The notes under the pieces are model-generated. The model made no database searches, had not been told where the DNA came from, and saw nothing but the letters and a program-made list of their open reading frames with translations. Both the position numbers and the translations under genes were made by a program. This document shows, piece after piece, positions 32,545-40,708 of a DNA stretch of 64,000 nt; within the stretch, counting starts at the first letter, position 1, and the number at the start of each line of letters is the position of its first letter. The stretch is from Adhaeretor mobilis. Lineage in GTDB: Bacteria; Planctomycetota; Planctomycetia; Pirellulales; Lacipirellulaceae. The DNA is taken from positions 5,381,178-5,445,177 of the forward strand of contig NZ_CP036263.1 in the NCBI RefSeq assembly GCF_007741515.1. The letters run 5' to 3'.

Positions 32545-33765
32545 ATGGACCTCCACGAACTGACGCGCCAACTCAACACCAAGAACGACTCAAAAATCGT
32601 CATGTATGTAGGCGACGGACTGGGGGGGCTGCCCCAGCATCCTGGTGGAAAGACCGAGCTGGAAACAGCCCAGACGCCAAATCTCGACAAGCTGGCGACT
32701 GAAGGCATCAGCGGCGGAAGCCTGCCGGTAGCCCACGGGATTTCTCCTGGTAGCGGCCCGGGGCATTTGGGGCTATTTGGCTACGATCCGCTGAAGTACC
32801 TGATCGGTCGCGGCGCGCTGGAGGCCACCGGCATTGGTTTTGAGTTGAAAGAGGGGGACGTGGCCATCCGGGCAAATTTCTGTACTGTGGACGATGCGGG
32901 CAACATTACCGATCGCCGTGCCGGAAGATTGCCGACCGAAGAGAGCGCACCGCTAGCGGTGAAGCTGCGAGAGGTTTCGATTCCCAACGTCGAAATATTT
33001 GTGGAACCTGTGAAGGAGCATCGTTTTGTTTTGGTGCTACGAGGCACCGGCGTGAATGAAGGAAAGCTGAACGGCAACGTCCACGACACCGACCCGCAAG
33101 CGACCGGGGTGCCTCCTCTGGCCGCTCAAGCGGCCGAGCCAGACAGTAAAGTCACGGCGGAAATCTGCGATGAATTCGTGAAGCAAGCGCGCGTGCTGCT
33201 CGCCGGACAACCGAAGGCGAACTGCTGTACCTTGCGCGGCGTGGCATCCAAACCAAGCCTGCCAAGCTATGAAGAAGTGTACGGCCTGCGCGCCGCAGCG
33301 ATTGCGGTCTACCCGATGTACAAAGGTCTTGCACAACTCGTTGGCATGGACATCTTGGGAGAAGCAAAGACGCTCGACGAGCAGATGCAGGTACTCAAAG
33401 AGAACTGGGATGCTTACGACTTCTTCTTCATTCACTTCAAGTACACCGACAGCACCGGCGAAGATGGCGACTTCGACGCGAAAGTAAAGCGGACCGAAGA
33501 TTACGACGCCGCTGTGCCGCAGATCATGGAACTGGGCCCCGATGTGTTCATTGCAACCGGCGACCACAGCACGCCCGCCATGCTTGCCAGCCACAGTTGG
33601 CATCCGGTTCCAACACTCCTGTGGGCAAAGAACTGCCGCCCCGATGGGTGCGATTCCTTCGGCGAAGACCAATGCTTACGCGGCGGGCTGGGTCAGTTTG
33701 AAGCGAAGCACCTAATGACCCTAGCGCTGGCCAATGCGGGTAGGCTGGCGAAGTTTGGGGCTTGA
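32545..33765 (+). CDS. apgM: Cofactor-independent phosphoglycerate mutase, archaeal (ApgM) type
   Basis: 406 residues from ATG 32545, MDLHELTRQLNTKNDSKIVM. It interconverts 3- and 2-phosphoglycerate. The metal loop VGDGLGGLPQHPGGKT and the phosphorylated-serine segment HGISPGSGPGHLGLFGYDP are clear, together with the later DFFFIHFKYTDSTGEDGDF and VFIATGDHSTPAMLASHSWHPVP metal ligands. The alkaline-phosphatase superfamily fold and the length fit ApgM, not the longer GpmI. A shorter degenerate copy of its 3' end lies at 34970-35079. The in-frame N-terminal extension upstream is the heptamer array and is not part of the protein. Confidence 0.95.
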   Translation: MDLHELTRQLNTKNDSKIVMYVGDGLGGLPQHPGGKTELETAQTPNLDKLATEGISGGSLPVAHGISPGSGPGHLGLFGYDPLKYLIGRGALEATGIGFELKEGDVAIRANFCTVDDAGNITDRRAGRLPTEESAPLAVKLREVSIPNVEIFVEPVKEHRFVLVLRGTGVNEGKLNGNVHDTDPQATGVPPLAAQAAEPDSKVTAEICDEFVKQARVLLAGQPKANCCTLRGVASKPSLPSYEEVYGLRAAAIAVYPMYKGLAQLVGMDILGEAKTLDEQMQVLKENWDAYDFFFIHFKYTDSTGEDGDFDAKVKRTEDYDAAVPQIMELGPDVFIATGDHSTPAMLASHSWHPVPTLLWAKNCRPDGCDSFGEDQCLRGGLGQFEAKHLMTLALANAGRLAKFGA

Positions 33766-33875
33766 GGTTTTGGGGAAGTGCCACGGCATTTGGGGTCCTG
33801 AGTTTGGCACTTTCGGAGCTTGTGGTAGAATAGAGCGAACAGGATCAACCTCGATCTCTTCGGAGCCCCCCTCTC

Positions 33876-34130
33876 ATGCCTGAGAGCCTAACGAATTACG
33901 ATGCCTTAGTCACTGCAGCATTGGCCCTGCCTGCGAACGACCGAATGCGACTCATCGACACTTTGGTCGATGCCGTGCCCGAAGACCAAGCCACTGAATT
34001 ACATCCCGACTGGCTACCCGTTCTCGAACAACGCGACCAAGAACTGGCCGAGGGTAGAGTAAAAGGAGAGGACTGGGAAAAAGTCCGCAGCCGACTCTTC
34101 AAACGGGCCGGGCTAAGCAGTGAAGGCTAG
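33876..34130 (+). CDS. Antitoxin of a RelE/ParE-type module
   Basis: 84 residues. The sequence MPESLTNYDALVTAALALPANDRMRLIDTLV resembles small addiction-module proteins of the LPxxER-LxxxL type (TIGR02574-like); the C-terminal half is charged (DWEKVRSRLFKRAG). It should bind and neutralise the toxin encoded just downstream and repress its own promoter. The stop overlaps the next start by 11 bases. Both genes lie in a small insertion between the real and the degenerate apgM ends. Confidence 0.85.
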   Translation: MPESLTNYDALVTAALALPANDRMRLIDTLVDAVPEDQATELHPDWLPVLEQRDQELAEGRVKGEDWEKVRSRLFKRAGLSSEG

Positions 34131-34410
34131 CTTTCACCCAGAATCAACTGCCGAGTTAGAAGGTGCCATGAATTGGTATCTCGCTCGCGATGATGAAGTA
34201 TCCAAACGGTTCGCATATGCCGTCGATGACGCGATGAATCGCATTCTAGATAACCCTGATAGATTCCCGCTGGTGTGTGGCAACTTTCGTGGTTGTCGCA
34301 TTACTAAGTTTCCTTACCAAATTATTTACCGATTCGGGAAAGATTTTCTCCGCATCCAGGCGGTGGCCCACCTCAGTCGTCGGCTTGGCTATTGGAAGAA
34401 GCGGAGGTAG
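34120..34410 (+). CDS. RelE/ParE-family toxin
   Basis: 96 residues from GTG 34120 (VKASFHPESTAELEGAMNWYL). The features of ParE/RelE toxins are present: an N-terminal A-x-E-L-x-x-A-x-x-W pattern, then FPYQIIYRFGKDFLRIQAVAH and a basic C-terminus (RRLGYWKKRR). Family members cleave mRNA at the ribosome (RelE) or inhibit gyrase (ParE); the target here is not clear. It overlaps the antitoxin gene and is co-transcribed with it. Confidence 0.9.
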   Translation: MKASFHPESTAELEGAMNWYLARDDEVSKRFAYAVDDAMNRILDNPDRFPLVCGNFRGCRITKFPYQIIYRFGKDFLRIQAVAHLSRRLGYWKKRR

Positions 34411-34497
34411 TGAAACACCTAGTCGTTGCGGACCCTTGATGGCTGCGCTGACAGTTGCTCTGCAAACTTGCCCTTATGCCTCGCGAGAGTCCATGTA

Positions 34498-34941
34498 ATG
34501 AGACGGTTTATCGGACGTCGCTATCGGCTCTTACTGGTTGCCATAGCTGCAATTGCGTTTGCTTGCCTGTTGTTCTCGACCGCCGGTCCGTTTCGATCCG
34601 TTGTCGGCCACGGAGTCAGTGCCGAGCAAGCAAATGCCAAGCTTTGGAACTGTCTCGTCCCGAACGGTGCTAAGAATGTTTGGTTTGAATCCGGCTACCG
34701 CGCAACACGCGTCGAATGCGAACTCAGCCAAGCAGTCTTCAAGGGGTGGTGCGAGTCCAGAAGCTGGAGACCCTACGTGATCGACGAGCAACAGCGAGCG
34801 AGGGTTTATTCGATGAGTTCGGATTCACCGGTCGAGGTTCGCAATGGACTACGGTTCAACGACAGAGTGGGTGACCTCGGACACCAAGGGGTTTACGACG
34901 CCGCAACGGGAACGGCCTACGTGACCTACAGCGGCGGATAA
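34498..34941 (+). CDS. Hypothetical protein with N-terminal membrane anchor
   Basis: 147 residues from ATG 34498. The N-terminus RRFIGRRYRLLLVAIAAIAFACLLFST is a basic stretch followed by one membrane segment. The outside part contains two or three cysteines (LWNCLVP, VECEL, KGWCESRSWRPY) and a small beta-rich end (ATGTAYVTYSGG). I recognise no family. A GAGAG lies about seven bases upstream. It travels with the toxin-antitoxin pair in the insertion after apgM. Confidence 0.6.
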   Translation: MRRFIGRRYRLLLVAIAAIAFACLLFSTAGPFRSVVGHGVSAEQANAKLWNCLVPNGAKNVWFESGYRATRVECELSQAVFKGWCESRSWRPYVIDEQQRARVYSMSSDSPVEVRNGLRFNDRVGDLGHQGVYDAATGTAYVTYSGG

Positions 34942-34969
34942 GAGATTTATTAATCGAAATACCACTACT

Positions 34970-35079
34970 CGTTTGCCGAAGCCCAATGCTTGTAAGGCGA
35001 ACTGGGGCAGTTTGAAGCGAAGCACCTGATGACACTCGCGCTAGCAAACGCCGGGCGGTTGGCTAAGTTTGGGGCTTGA
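34970..35079 (+). pseudogene. Degenerate second copy of the apgM 3' end
   Basis: The sequence translates to GQFEAKHLMTLALANAG then RLAKFGA, the same last residues as apgM, but reads TAA after the cysteine-leucine (TGC TTG TAA). DNA identity to 33660-33765 is about 80 percent, mostly at third codon positions. So this was a diverged, once-functional copy, not a recent duplicate. It ends with its own TGA at 35077-35079. Confidence 0.75.
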
Positions 35080-35143
35080 GAGGCCACGGCACCAGGCTAG
35101 TTCGTCTGCTCATCCCCCAACTCAAGACAAGAGATTGGCACTC

Positions 35144-36646
35144 ATGAAGCGTATTCTACGCAGCTGGCTTGGTCTTGCTACGGTGACCGTGCTAGGCGTG
35201 GTTCTGACGCGCCCCGCTTGGCACCTGTTCTCGACGGCTTGGAAAGACCAGCACGCCTCATACACTTTGCCCGAGGGCTATGTCGATGATGCCAGCCGCA
35301 TGAATGCGACGAAAGTTGCAGAAGTGTGGCCTATTCCGACCGACCGAGAGGAAGCCGAGCGACAGCTCGCCCTGCTCTTAGAGCGCGCACGTGAGGAGAA
35401 ACTGAGCGTCTCGATCTCCGGGGCGCGGCATTCGATGGGCGGGCATACGTTTGTCCCAGGAGGGCTCGTGATTGACATGCTCCCTTTTCGGGAAATGCAA
35501 TTCGACGAGCAGACGAACCTCCTGACTGTCGGAGCTGGGGCACGCTGGAGAGACGTGCTCGCCTATCTTGATCCGCTGGGCAAATCGGTGGCGATCATGC
35601 AATCGAATAACGACTTCACGGTCGGCGGTTCGATTAGCGTGAACTGCCACGGATGGCAGCTGGGTAAACCACCGATAGCATCGTCTGTCGAGAGCTTTCG
35701 ACTGATGTTGGCCAACGGTCAGATTAGTAATTGTTCGAGAACCGATTCGCCCGAGCTGTTTGCTCTGGCCCTGGGCGGGTACGGCTTGTTTGGTGTGATC
35801 CTTGATGTGCAACTTCGAGTTGTCCCGAACGAAACCTATACAACCAGACAATCCATAGTGAAGACCACCGCACTCCCAGCTACATTTCTCGAAGCCGCCA
35901 GTGAGAAGTCCAACGCAACGTTGGCATTTGCCCGACTAAGAGTTTCTGACGAAGCTTTTCTGGAACAGGCACTGCTCTGCCTTTCGTATCGCGATCGGCA
36001 TAGTGGGAGCGCAATTCCCAATTTGGCTGAGAGCGGAAATACCAACCTGCGACGTACAATCTTTCGAGGTAGCGTTGATAGCGACTATGGCAAGGAGATG
36101 CGTTGGAAAGCTGAGACCAAGCTGCGGCCAAAGCTCACCCCAGAGCGGTTCAGCCGGAACCAAGTTTTCAATGAGTCAGTAGAGGTTTTCCGTAATCGCG
36201 ATCCAAAAGCGAGCGACATTTTACACGAGTACTTCATTCCGCCGCGCAACTTCGGAATCTTCATTACTCAGGCACGCAGACTGATTAGAGCAAGCGGATG
36301 CGACTTACTCAACGTAACTATCCGTTACGTTGAGCCCGATAGCGATGCCATGCTCAATTATGCGAGGGAGGCGGCACTCGCGATTGTCATGCTCTATAAT
36401 CAAAACATGGACTCTGCCAGCGAGGCCCACATGACGGAGTTAAGTAGACAACTGATTGATGCTGCTTTGCAGGCTGAGGGGACCTATTATTTACCGTATC
36501 GGTTGCACGCGACGCGCGAGCAATTTCAAAGGGCCTACCCACAGTCTGACGAATTCTTTCGTCAGAAGAGCGTCTACGACCCGGAATTGGTTTTCCAGAA
36601 CCAGTTCTACCGGAGCTATGCCCCAGCAGAAGAACGACGCAGATAA
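35144..36646 (+). CDS. FAD-binding oxidase (VAO/GlcD-like)
   Basis: 500 residues from ATG 35144. The N-terminus ILRSWLGLATVTVLGVVLTRP is a signal/anchor, then the FAD domain: SISGARHSMGGHTFVPGG, VGAGARWRDVLAYLDPLG and the GGSISVNCHG motif, the typical PP-loop of vanillyl-alcohol oxidase-type flavoproteins. The C-terminal domain is less conserved. This group includes sugar-lactone, D-lactate and alditol oxidases; the substrate is unknown. The in-frame extension upstream of 35144 runs back into the apgM remnant and is not used. Envelope location is suggested by the hydrophobic start. Confidence 0.9.
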   Translation: MKRILRSWLGLATVTVLGVVLTRPAWHLFSTAWKDQHASYTLPEGYVDDASRMNATKVAEVWPIPTDREEAERQLALLLERAREEKLSVSISGARHSMGGHTFVPGGLVIDMLPFREMQFDEQTNLLTVGAGARWRDVLAYLDPLGKSVAIMQSNNDFTVGGSISVNCHGWQLGKPPIASSVESFRLMLANGQISNCSRTDSPELFALALGGYGLFGVILDVQLRVVPNETYTTRQSIVKTTALPATFLEAASEKSNATLAFARLRVSDEAFLEQALLCLSYRDRHSGSAIPNLAESGNTNLRRTIFRGSVDSDYGKEMRWKAETKLRPKLTPERFSRNQVFNESVEVFRNRDPKASDILHEYFIPPRNFGIFITQARRLIRASGCDLLNVTIRYVEPDSDAMLNYAREAALAIVMLYNQNMDSASEAHMTELSRQLIDAALQAEGTYYLPYRLHATREQFQRAYPQSDEFFRQKSVYDPELVFQNQFYRSYAPAEERRR

Positions 36647-36656
36647 CTGATTCGGG

Positions 36657-37826
36657 CTACTTCTTCGCCTCTTCGTTGACCGCATCCGAAGGAGCTTCGA
36701 TCTCCTTGAGCTCTTCAGTGAGTTCCTGCAAACGCTTAGCGGCGCGTTCGTTGGCTTCTTTCGCGCGGGCCGCGGCTTGGTCGGCAGCTTCCGCTTTCTG
36801 TTTAGCTTCCTCGGCCTCCGTCTTGGCGTTGGCGAGCTGTTTTTCAATACGCTTCCTTGCTACCACGGGATGATTCCAGCCAAGATTGACCTCCAGGCCG
36901 GGGATCGCCTTCTCCAGTGCCATGGCCGCGTCGTAGCTGACCTTCGTATTCCACAGATACAACTTGCGGAGACGCTTCAAGCCCGAGAGATGGATCAGCC
37001 CGGCGTCGCTCACTTGCGTGCCGTACAGGTTTAAGTAGTGCAGACGGTCGAGCGAGCCCACATGCTTGAGGCTCCCGTCGTCGAGGTTGGATTTCTCTAG
37101 ATGCAATTGCGAAATGTTCGGCAGCTTCTCAAGCACGGCCAGCGACTCCGGCGAGACTTGGCTGCCAGAGAGATTCAGCCACACAATTTGCTCGCCTGCA
37201 CCGGCGAGCGTAGCTAGGTTAGCGGCGTTGACGGCACCAGAATCTTGCGCGAAGCTCACTTGCAACAACGCGCTCTTGCCAAACAACGGCATGACGCTTG
37301 CGCCGGTGGCTGCGATTTTCTTGACGGCTTCATCAGCGGCGGCTTTAACGTCCTTAAGTTCCTCAGAATCGTGCGGCACAGGCTCCGCTTGCGGCTTAGC
37401 CGTTTCTGTATCAGCCGCTGCTGACTTTTCTTCGCTTGCCGGTTTCTCGGATGGCTTCTGCGCGGATGTATACGAAGCACCTTGGGCAATCCATTCGCGG
37501 ACCAAGTCAATCTGTTCTTTGGGTAGCGGATCGGCCCCCTTGGGCATCCGTTTTTTATCCTCGGCGGGCAAGACCAAACGCTCGAACAGCTCGCTCGCGT
37601 CCGGCTTACCGGCAACCACGAGATGATCTTCGTGAAACGCCTGGATCTGCTCCGCCGAATCCAGCCGTAATTTCTTAAGAGCTTTCTTTTCGCCATGACA
37701 CTTCACGCAGTGCTGCTTGAAGATAGGTTGAATCTGCGTTTGAAAATCGATGGGCGCGTCGGCCGCGAAAGATTGCGAAGTGGCAATGAGCGGAGCCAAA
37801 GCGAGAAGAAGAGCGATTCGCGTCAT
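36657..37826 (-). CDS. Exported cytochrome c-like protein with leucine-rich repeats
   Basis: 389 residues. Signal peptide ALLLALAPLIATSQSFAAD, then the planctomycete c-type heme domain FQTQIQPIFKQHCVKCHG (CxxCH at about residue 40) with the later RMPKGADPLP segment. From about residue 165 leucine-rich repeats follow (LSGSQVSPESLAVLEKL, LYGTQVSDAGLIHLSG). The end is an alanine/glutamate coiled coil (AEEAKQKAEAADQAAARAK). Such proteins sit in the periplasm, bind heme covalently, and may scaffold electron-transfer or degradation complexes. The stop lies 10 bases from the convergent oxidase stop. Confidence 0.92.
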   Translation of the reverse strand: MTRIALLLALAPLIATSQSFAADAPIDFQTQIQPIFKQHCVKCHGEKKALKKLRLDSAEQIQAFHEDHLVVAGKPDASELFERLVLPAEDKKRMPKGADPLPKEQIDLVREWIAQGASYTSAQKPSEKPASEEKSAAADTETAKPQAEPVPHDSEELKDVKAAADEAVKKIAATGASVMPLFGKSALLQVSFAQDSGAVNAANLATLAGAGEQIVWLNLSGSQVSPESLAVLEKLPNISQLHLEKSNLDDGSLKHVGSLDRLHYLNLYGTQVSDAGLIHLSGLKRLRKLYLWNTKVSYDAAMALEKAIPGLEVNLGWNHPVVARKRIEKQLANAKTEAEEAKQKAEAADQAAARAKEANERAAKRLQELTEELKEIEAPSDAVNEEAKK

Positions 37827-38117
37827 GATGGGCTACTGAGTAGATAGAGGATTGTGGTCCAACGGCGCCGGCACGCCTGAGGGCGATTATAACTACCCAG
37901 ATTGCCCATGGCACTACTGTAATTTTACGGCAGAAACTTGACGAGAAATTGAACGAGTACGAAAATAAGGTGTTGCCGTGTGGTTCCGGCGACGCCTTCT
38001 GGGTAGTTAACGCTGCATTTCTTGAAGGAGGTCACAGAGAAGACAGAGGTTGCGCAATGAGCTATGTCTTGTCGGCCAGCTCGGTGCTCTCAGTATTCTC
38101 TTTTTCAAGAACTATCT

Positions 38118-38279
38118 CTAAAGCCTCACACGCACAGGCGCAGGCGCAAGTTTCCCGCCGGCCAGTTGCATCAGACGGGCTTGCATGACATCGGCAAGGT
38201 GGGCGCGACGGAGGCGTTCCTCACTAGTCCAGCGTTGGCGGATTTCGCGGGCAACTTTTTTGACATGTTGAATAGGCAT
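38118..38279 (-). CDS. Small basic protein, 53 residues
   Basis: ATG at 38279 with GGAG eight bases upstream. The product reads MPIQHVKKVAREIRQRW, then TSEERLRRAHLADVMQARLM, then QLAGGKLAPAP and VRVRL. It is highly helical with many arginines and no cysteine. Codon structure and ribosome site both favour a real gene. I do not know its family; it may bind nucleic acid. It lies in the gap between the cytochrome/LRR gene and the radical SAM gene; from 37827 to its stop I see nothing else. Confidence 0.65.
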   Translation of the reverse strand: MPIQHVKKVAREIRQRWTSEERLRRAHLADVMQARLMQLAGGKLAPAPVRVRL

Positions 38280-38392
38280 GGGGGAGTCTCCACTTGGGGG
38301 GTGAACTTCTCTGTCCGCGTTCTATACGTGGCGGGTCATCGAAGGTTCACTCTTTCAGAGGAATAGGACGGCGAAACCGGCAAGCGGCGTGG

Positions 38393-39640
38393 CTACTTGT
38401 CGAGCAATTCCACTTGTTTTGGGGATCTATCAAGCGGGTTTTCTGGGGAATCGTAGGCTCCGAAGTCGTTGAAGAAATGCCGTTTGGCGAAGCGGTAGGC
38501 CCAACTTTTCTCGGGAACTGCTTTCATGCGATTATGCTGCGAGGGCCGCGGCGACATCGCTAGCAATTCAGCCGCGGCAGTTTTCCTGGCAGTGGTATCC
38601 TCTGCGCCGTGCAACACGTTGAGCTGGTGCAGCAGGTCGGGCCGTTCCAACACGATGCATCCGCGGGTTTGGCTGGCAGCCAGTTCGCGAAAATCTTTCA
38701 AGTACTGCGAATTGTTGAACGTGTCGGCCAGGGGCACATCCTCGTAAATGCTTTCTTTGGCGAACTGCACAATCGGGCACGGCTCGATCGCTCCCCAAGG
38801 GGAAATATGATGCGTGAACCCTGTGGCCGCAGGGCACAAGGCCTGGCCCTCGCCATCGTAGTAGGCATCCACGATGGCAATCGGCTTCTTCACGCGCATG
38901 TTGACGACAAACTCCCGGATGCGCAGTTGCTCTTCGGGGGCGAGCGCCAGGGCTTCATTCGGCTCGGGACCCATCGGGCGGTACGTGTGATACCACATGT
39001 ACAGCACGCCCAATTCGATAAGGCGATCGACCCACGCTTCGTTGACAAGATCGTCGAGGTTGGTCTTACAAACACTGGTGCAAACGCCGGTCACCACGTT
39101 GTGCTCCACGCAATTGTGAATGCCTTGCATCGTTTTGTTGAGCACTTCGGCACCGCCGCGACGCTCGTCGCTAACAATCTCTGTACCTTCGACGGATATG
39201 AGAGGCGTTACGTTGCCGCACTTGCGTAGCTCAGCGGCAATTTCGCCTGTGATAAAGTGCCCGTTGGTGAAGACTTGGAAGTAGCACTCTGGATGCCGAC
39301 GGAAGATTTCCAGAATGTCCGGGTGCATGAACGGCTCGCCACCGACGATTCCAAAGAAGTAATTACCTTGCTCGTTCGCTTCGCGGATGACCTTGGAGAG
39401 CGCATCGACTTCAATGCGTTCCTGCTTCGCAGCCACATCCACCCAGCAGCCTTGGCAACGCAAGTTGCAGCTGTTGATGATCGATATGTACAGGAACGGC
39501 GGAAAGAACTCCCCACGTTTCAACCGGCTCTTGTGCTTTTGGATCGCTCGCGCTCCCTTGAAGCCAAAATTGTAGGCAAGTTTCCAGAGCAATCGCTTGT
39601 CGGTTTCGGTGAGCAGGCGTTTGGCGTAGCGGAGATACAT
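38393..39640 (-). CDS. Radical SAM protein
   Basis: 415 residues. The 4Fe-4S motif is CNLRCQGC (CxxxCxxC) near residue 58, preceded by YISIINS; NYFFGIVGGEPFMHPDIL follows. The C-terminal part has further cysteines (CPAATGF, EPCPIVQFA, RGCIVLE) that could hold an auxiliary cluster. Radical SAM enzymes cut S-adenosylmethionine to make a radical for difficult chemistry. The specific reaction is not recognisable; some planctomycete members stand near lipid and terpenoid genes. It is on the minus strand with the M50-like gene upstream. Confidence 0.92.
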   Translation of the reverse strand: MYLRYAKRLLTETDKRLLWKLAYNFGFKGARAIQKHKSRLKRGEFFPPFLYISIINSCNLRCQGCWVDVAAKQERIEVDALSKVIREANEQGNYFFGIVGGEPFMHPDILEIFRRHPECYFQVFTNGHFITGEIAAELRKCGNVTPLISVEGTEIVSDERRGGAEVLNKTMQGIHNCVEHNVVTGVCTSVCKTNLDDLVNEAWVDRLIELGVLYMWYHTYRPMGPEPNEALALAPEEQLRIREFVVNMRVKKPIAIVDAYYDGEGQALCPAATGFTHHISPWGAIEPCPIVQFAKESIYEDVPLADTFNNSQYLKDFRELAASQTRGCIVLERPDLLHQLNVLHGAEDTTARKTAAAELLAMSPRPSQHNRMKAVPEKSWAYRFAKRHFFNDFGAYDSPENPLDRSPKQVELLDK

Positions 39641-39737
39641 TCAAAGACGGAGGGATAAAGGCAGAAGGCGGAAACACAAATTTCGCCGCGGAGCTTACTC
39701 CGCGTTTAATTTTATGTGCACGGCGCATTGTAGCAAA

Positions 39738-40206
39738 TCACCGCGGCGAGCGTTGGAGAACCGCGATAACGTCGGCTCGAAAACGAATGTACCCCAGTAA
39801 AATAGTCGAGAGACAAAATAGGGCAATCCAGAACGGGCCCACTCCTGCAGCGAGCATCCGTGGCGTGTCGAGAAAGCGATCTCCTGAGAGCCATGCGAGT
39901 GCGAGATAACTGCCATTTGCCAAGAGACAGAAATCCGCAACGAACCATGCCCCAGCGATGACGCGCGATCAGCGCAAGCGTGAGCGGCAAGGCGACGCCA
40001 AACAGTGGACCTGCCCACAAAGTGAGTTGCGGAAACGGATCGGGACTGTGAAAACTGTAGGGCAAGTGCCAAGGAGCCAAGCTGTATTCAGAAAGCGTAC
40101 CGCCGCCGAGCCAGCCACCAATCAGATGCCCCACCTCGTGGCAAAAAGTCATGGCAATCCACGAAGCGAGAAGAAGCATCAGGAGGCATATCACGTTATT
40201 TCTCAA
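39738..40206 (-). pseudogene. M50-like membrane metalloprotease, frameshifted
   Basis: The N-terminal half (from TTG 40206) has a membrane segment with the zinc motif CHEVGHLIGGWLGGG, typical of site-2-protease-like M50 proteins. After LALIAR (about 39958-39975) the frame loses sense, while another frame continues cleanly as VIAGAWFVADFCLLANGSYL and LLGYIRFRADVIAVLQRSPR to a stop at 39738. Joining the two gives a normal four- or five-helix protein of about 155 residues. As written, the first frame runs on to 39712 with low-quality sequence. Either a true pseudogene or a one-base sequencing error near a GCGCG. Confidence 0.7.
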
Positions 40207-40708
40207 AGCAGGAGCCTCGGTAGTGGGTACACACTATTGTACTGCATGAACGCAAGCATCGCGGCGACGATGACAATCGTGAAACCCCTCTGATTCTGGC
40301 GTATTATTGGAATTTCTGGCCTCCTACCCGGCGGGTACTTCCCGCAATTGATGAAGTCAGGAGAGCCCGTCTAGAGTCCAGATAACTCACCAATCCCCGC
40401 AACCTTCCCAAACAAGCCTTTACCTGACCATTAAAGTTTGCTTAACTCACCCTATCGGTCGATTACATAAAGTAGGGGACACTGGTCGACTCGTCTTTTG
40501 GAACAGACATCTCTGAACTAGGCCTTTCTTGTCATGACAGCAAGTGTCATGGCGGCAAGGTGCTGTCGGTGGCAATCAACCGCGACCTGCTTGCGCATGT
40601 TATGCGTGGTAGTGCAATCGACACCAAGTACTTTTCACGAGTTGATTCGACAAGTTCGGATCTCCTTTTCGTCGAATTCAATCCGAAATTCAACCCAGGT
40701 ATAGATTG
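40207..40708. other. Intergenic region before the giant RTX gene
   Basis: About 500 bases without a gene. It must hold the promoter of the RTX gene. I see a near-inverted repeat TTGATTCGAC / GTCGAATTCAA near the start codon, and close direct copies of a TGTCATG motif around 40531-40551, but no promoter box I would trust. Confidence 0.5.

Noticed and set aside
38064..38366. 100-residue plus-strand frame in the cytochrome to radical SAM gap
   Set aside because: It runs antisense to the better-supported 53-residue gene and lacks a start signal.
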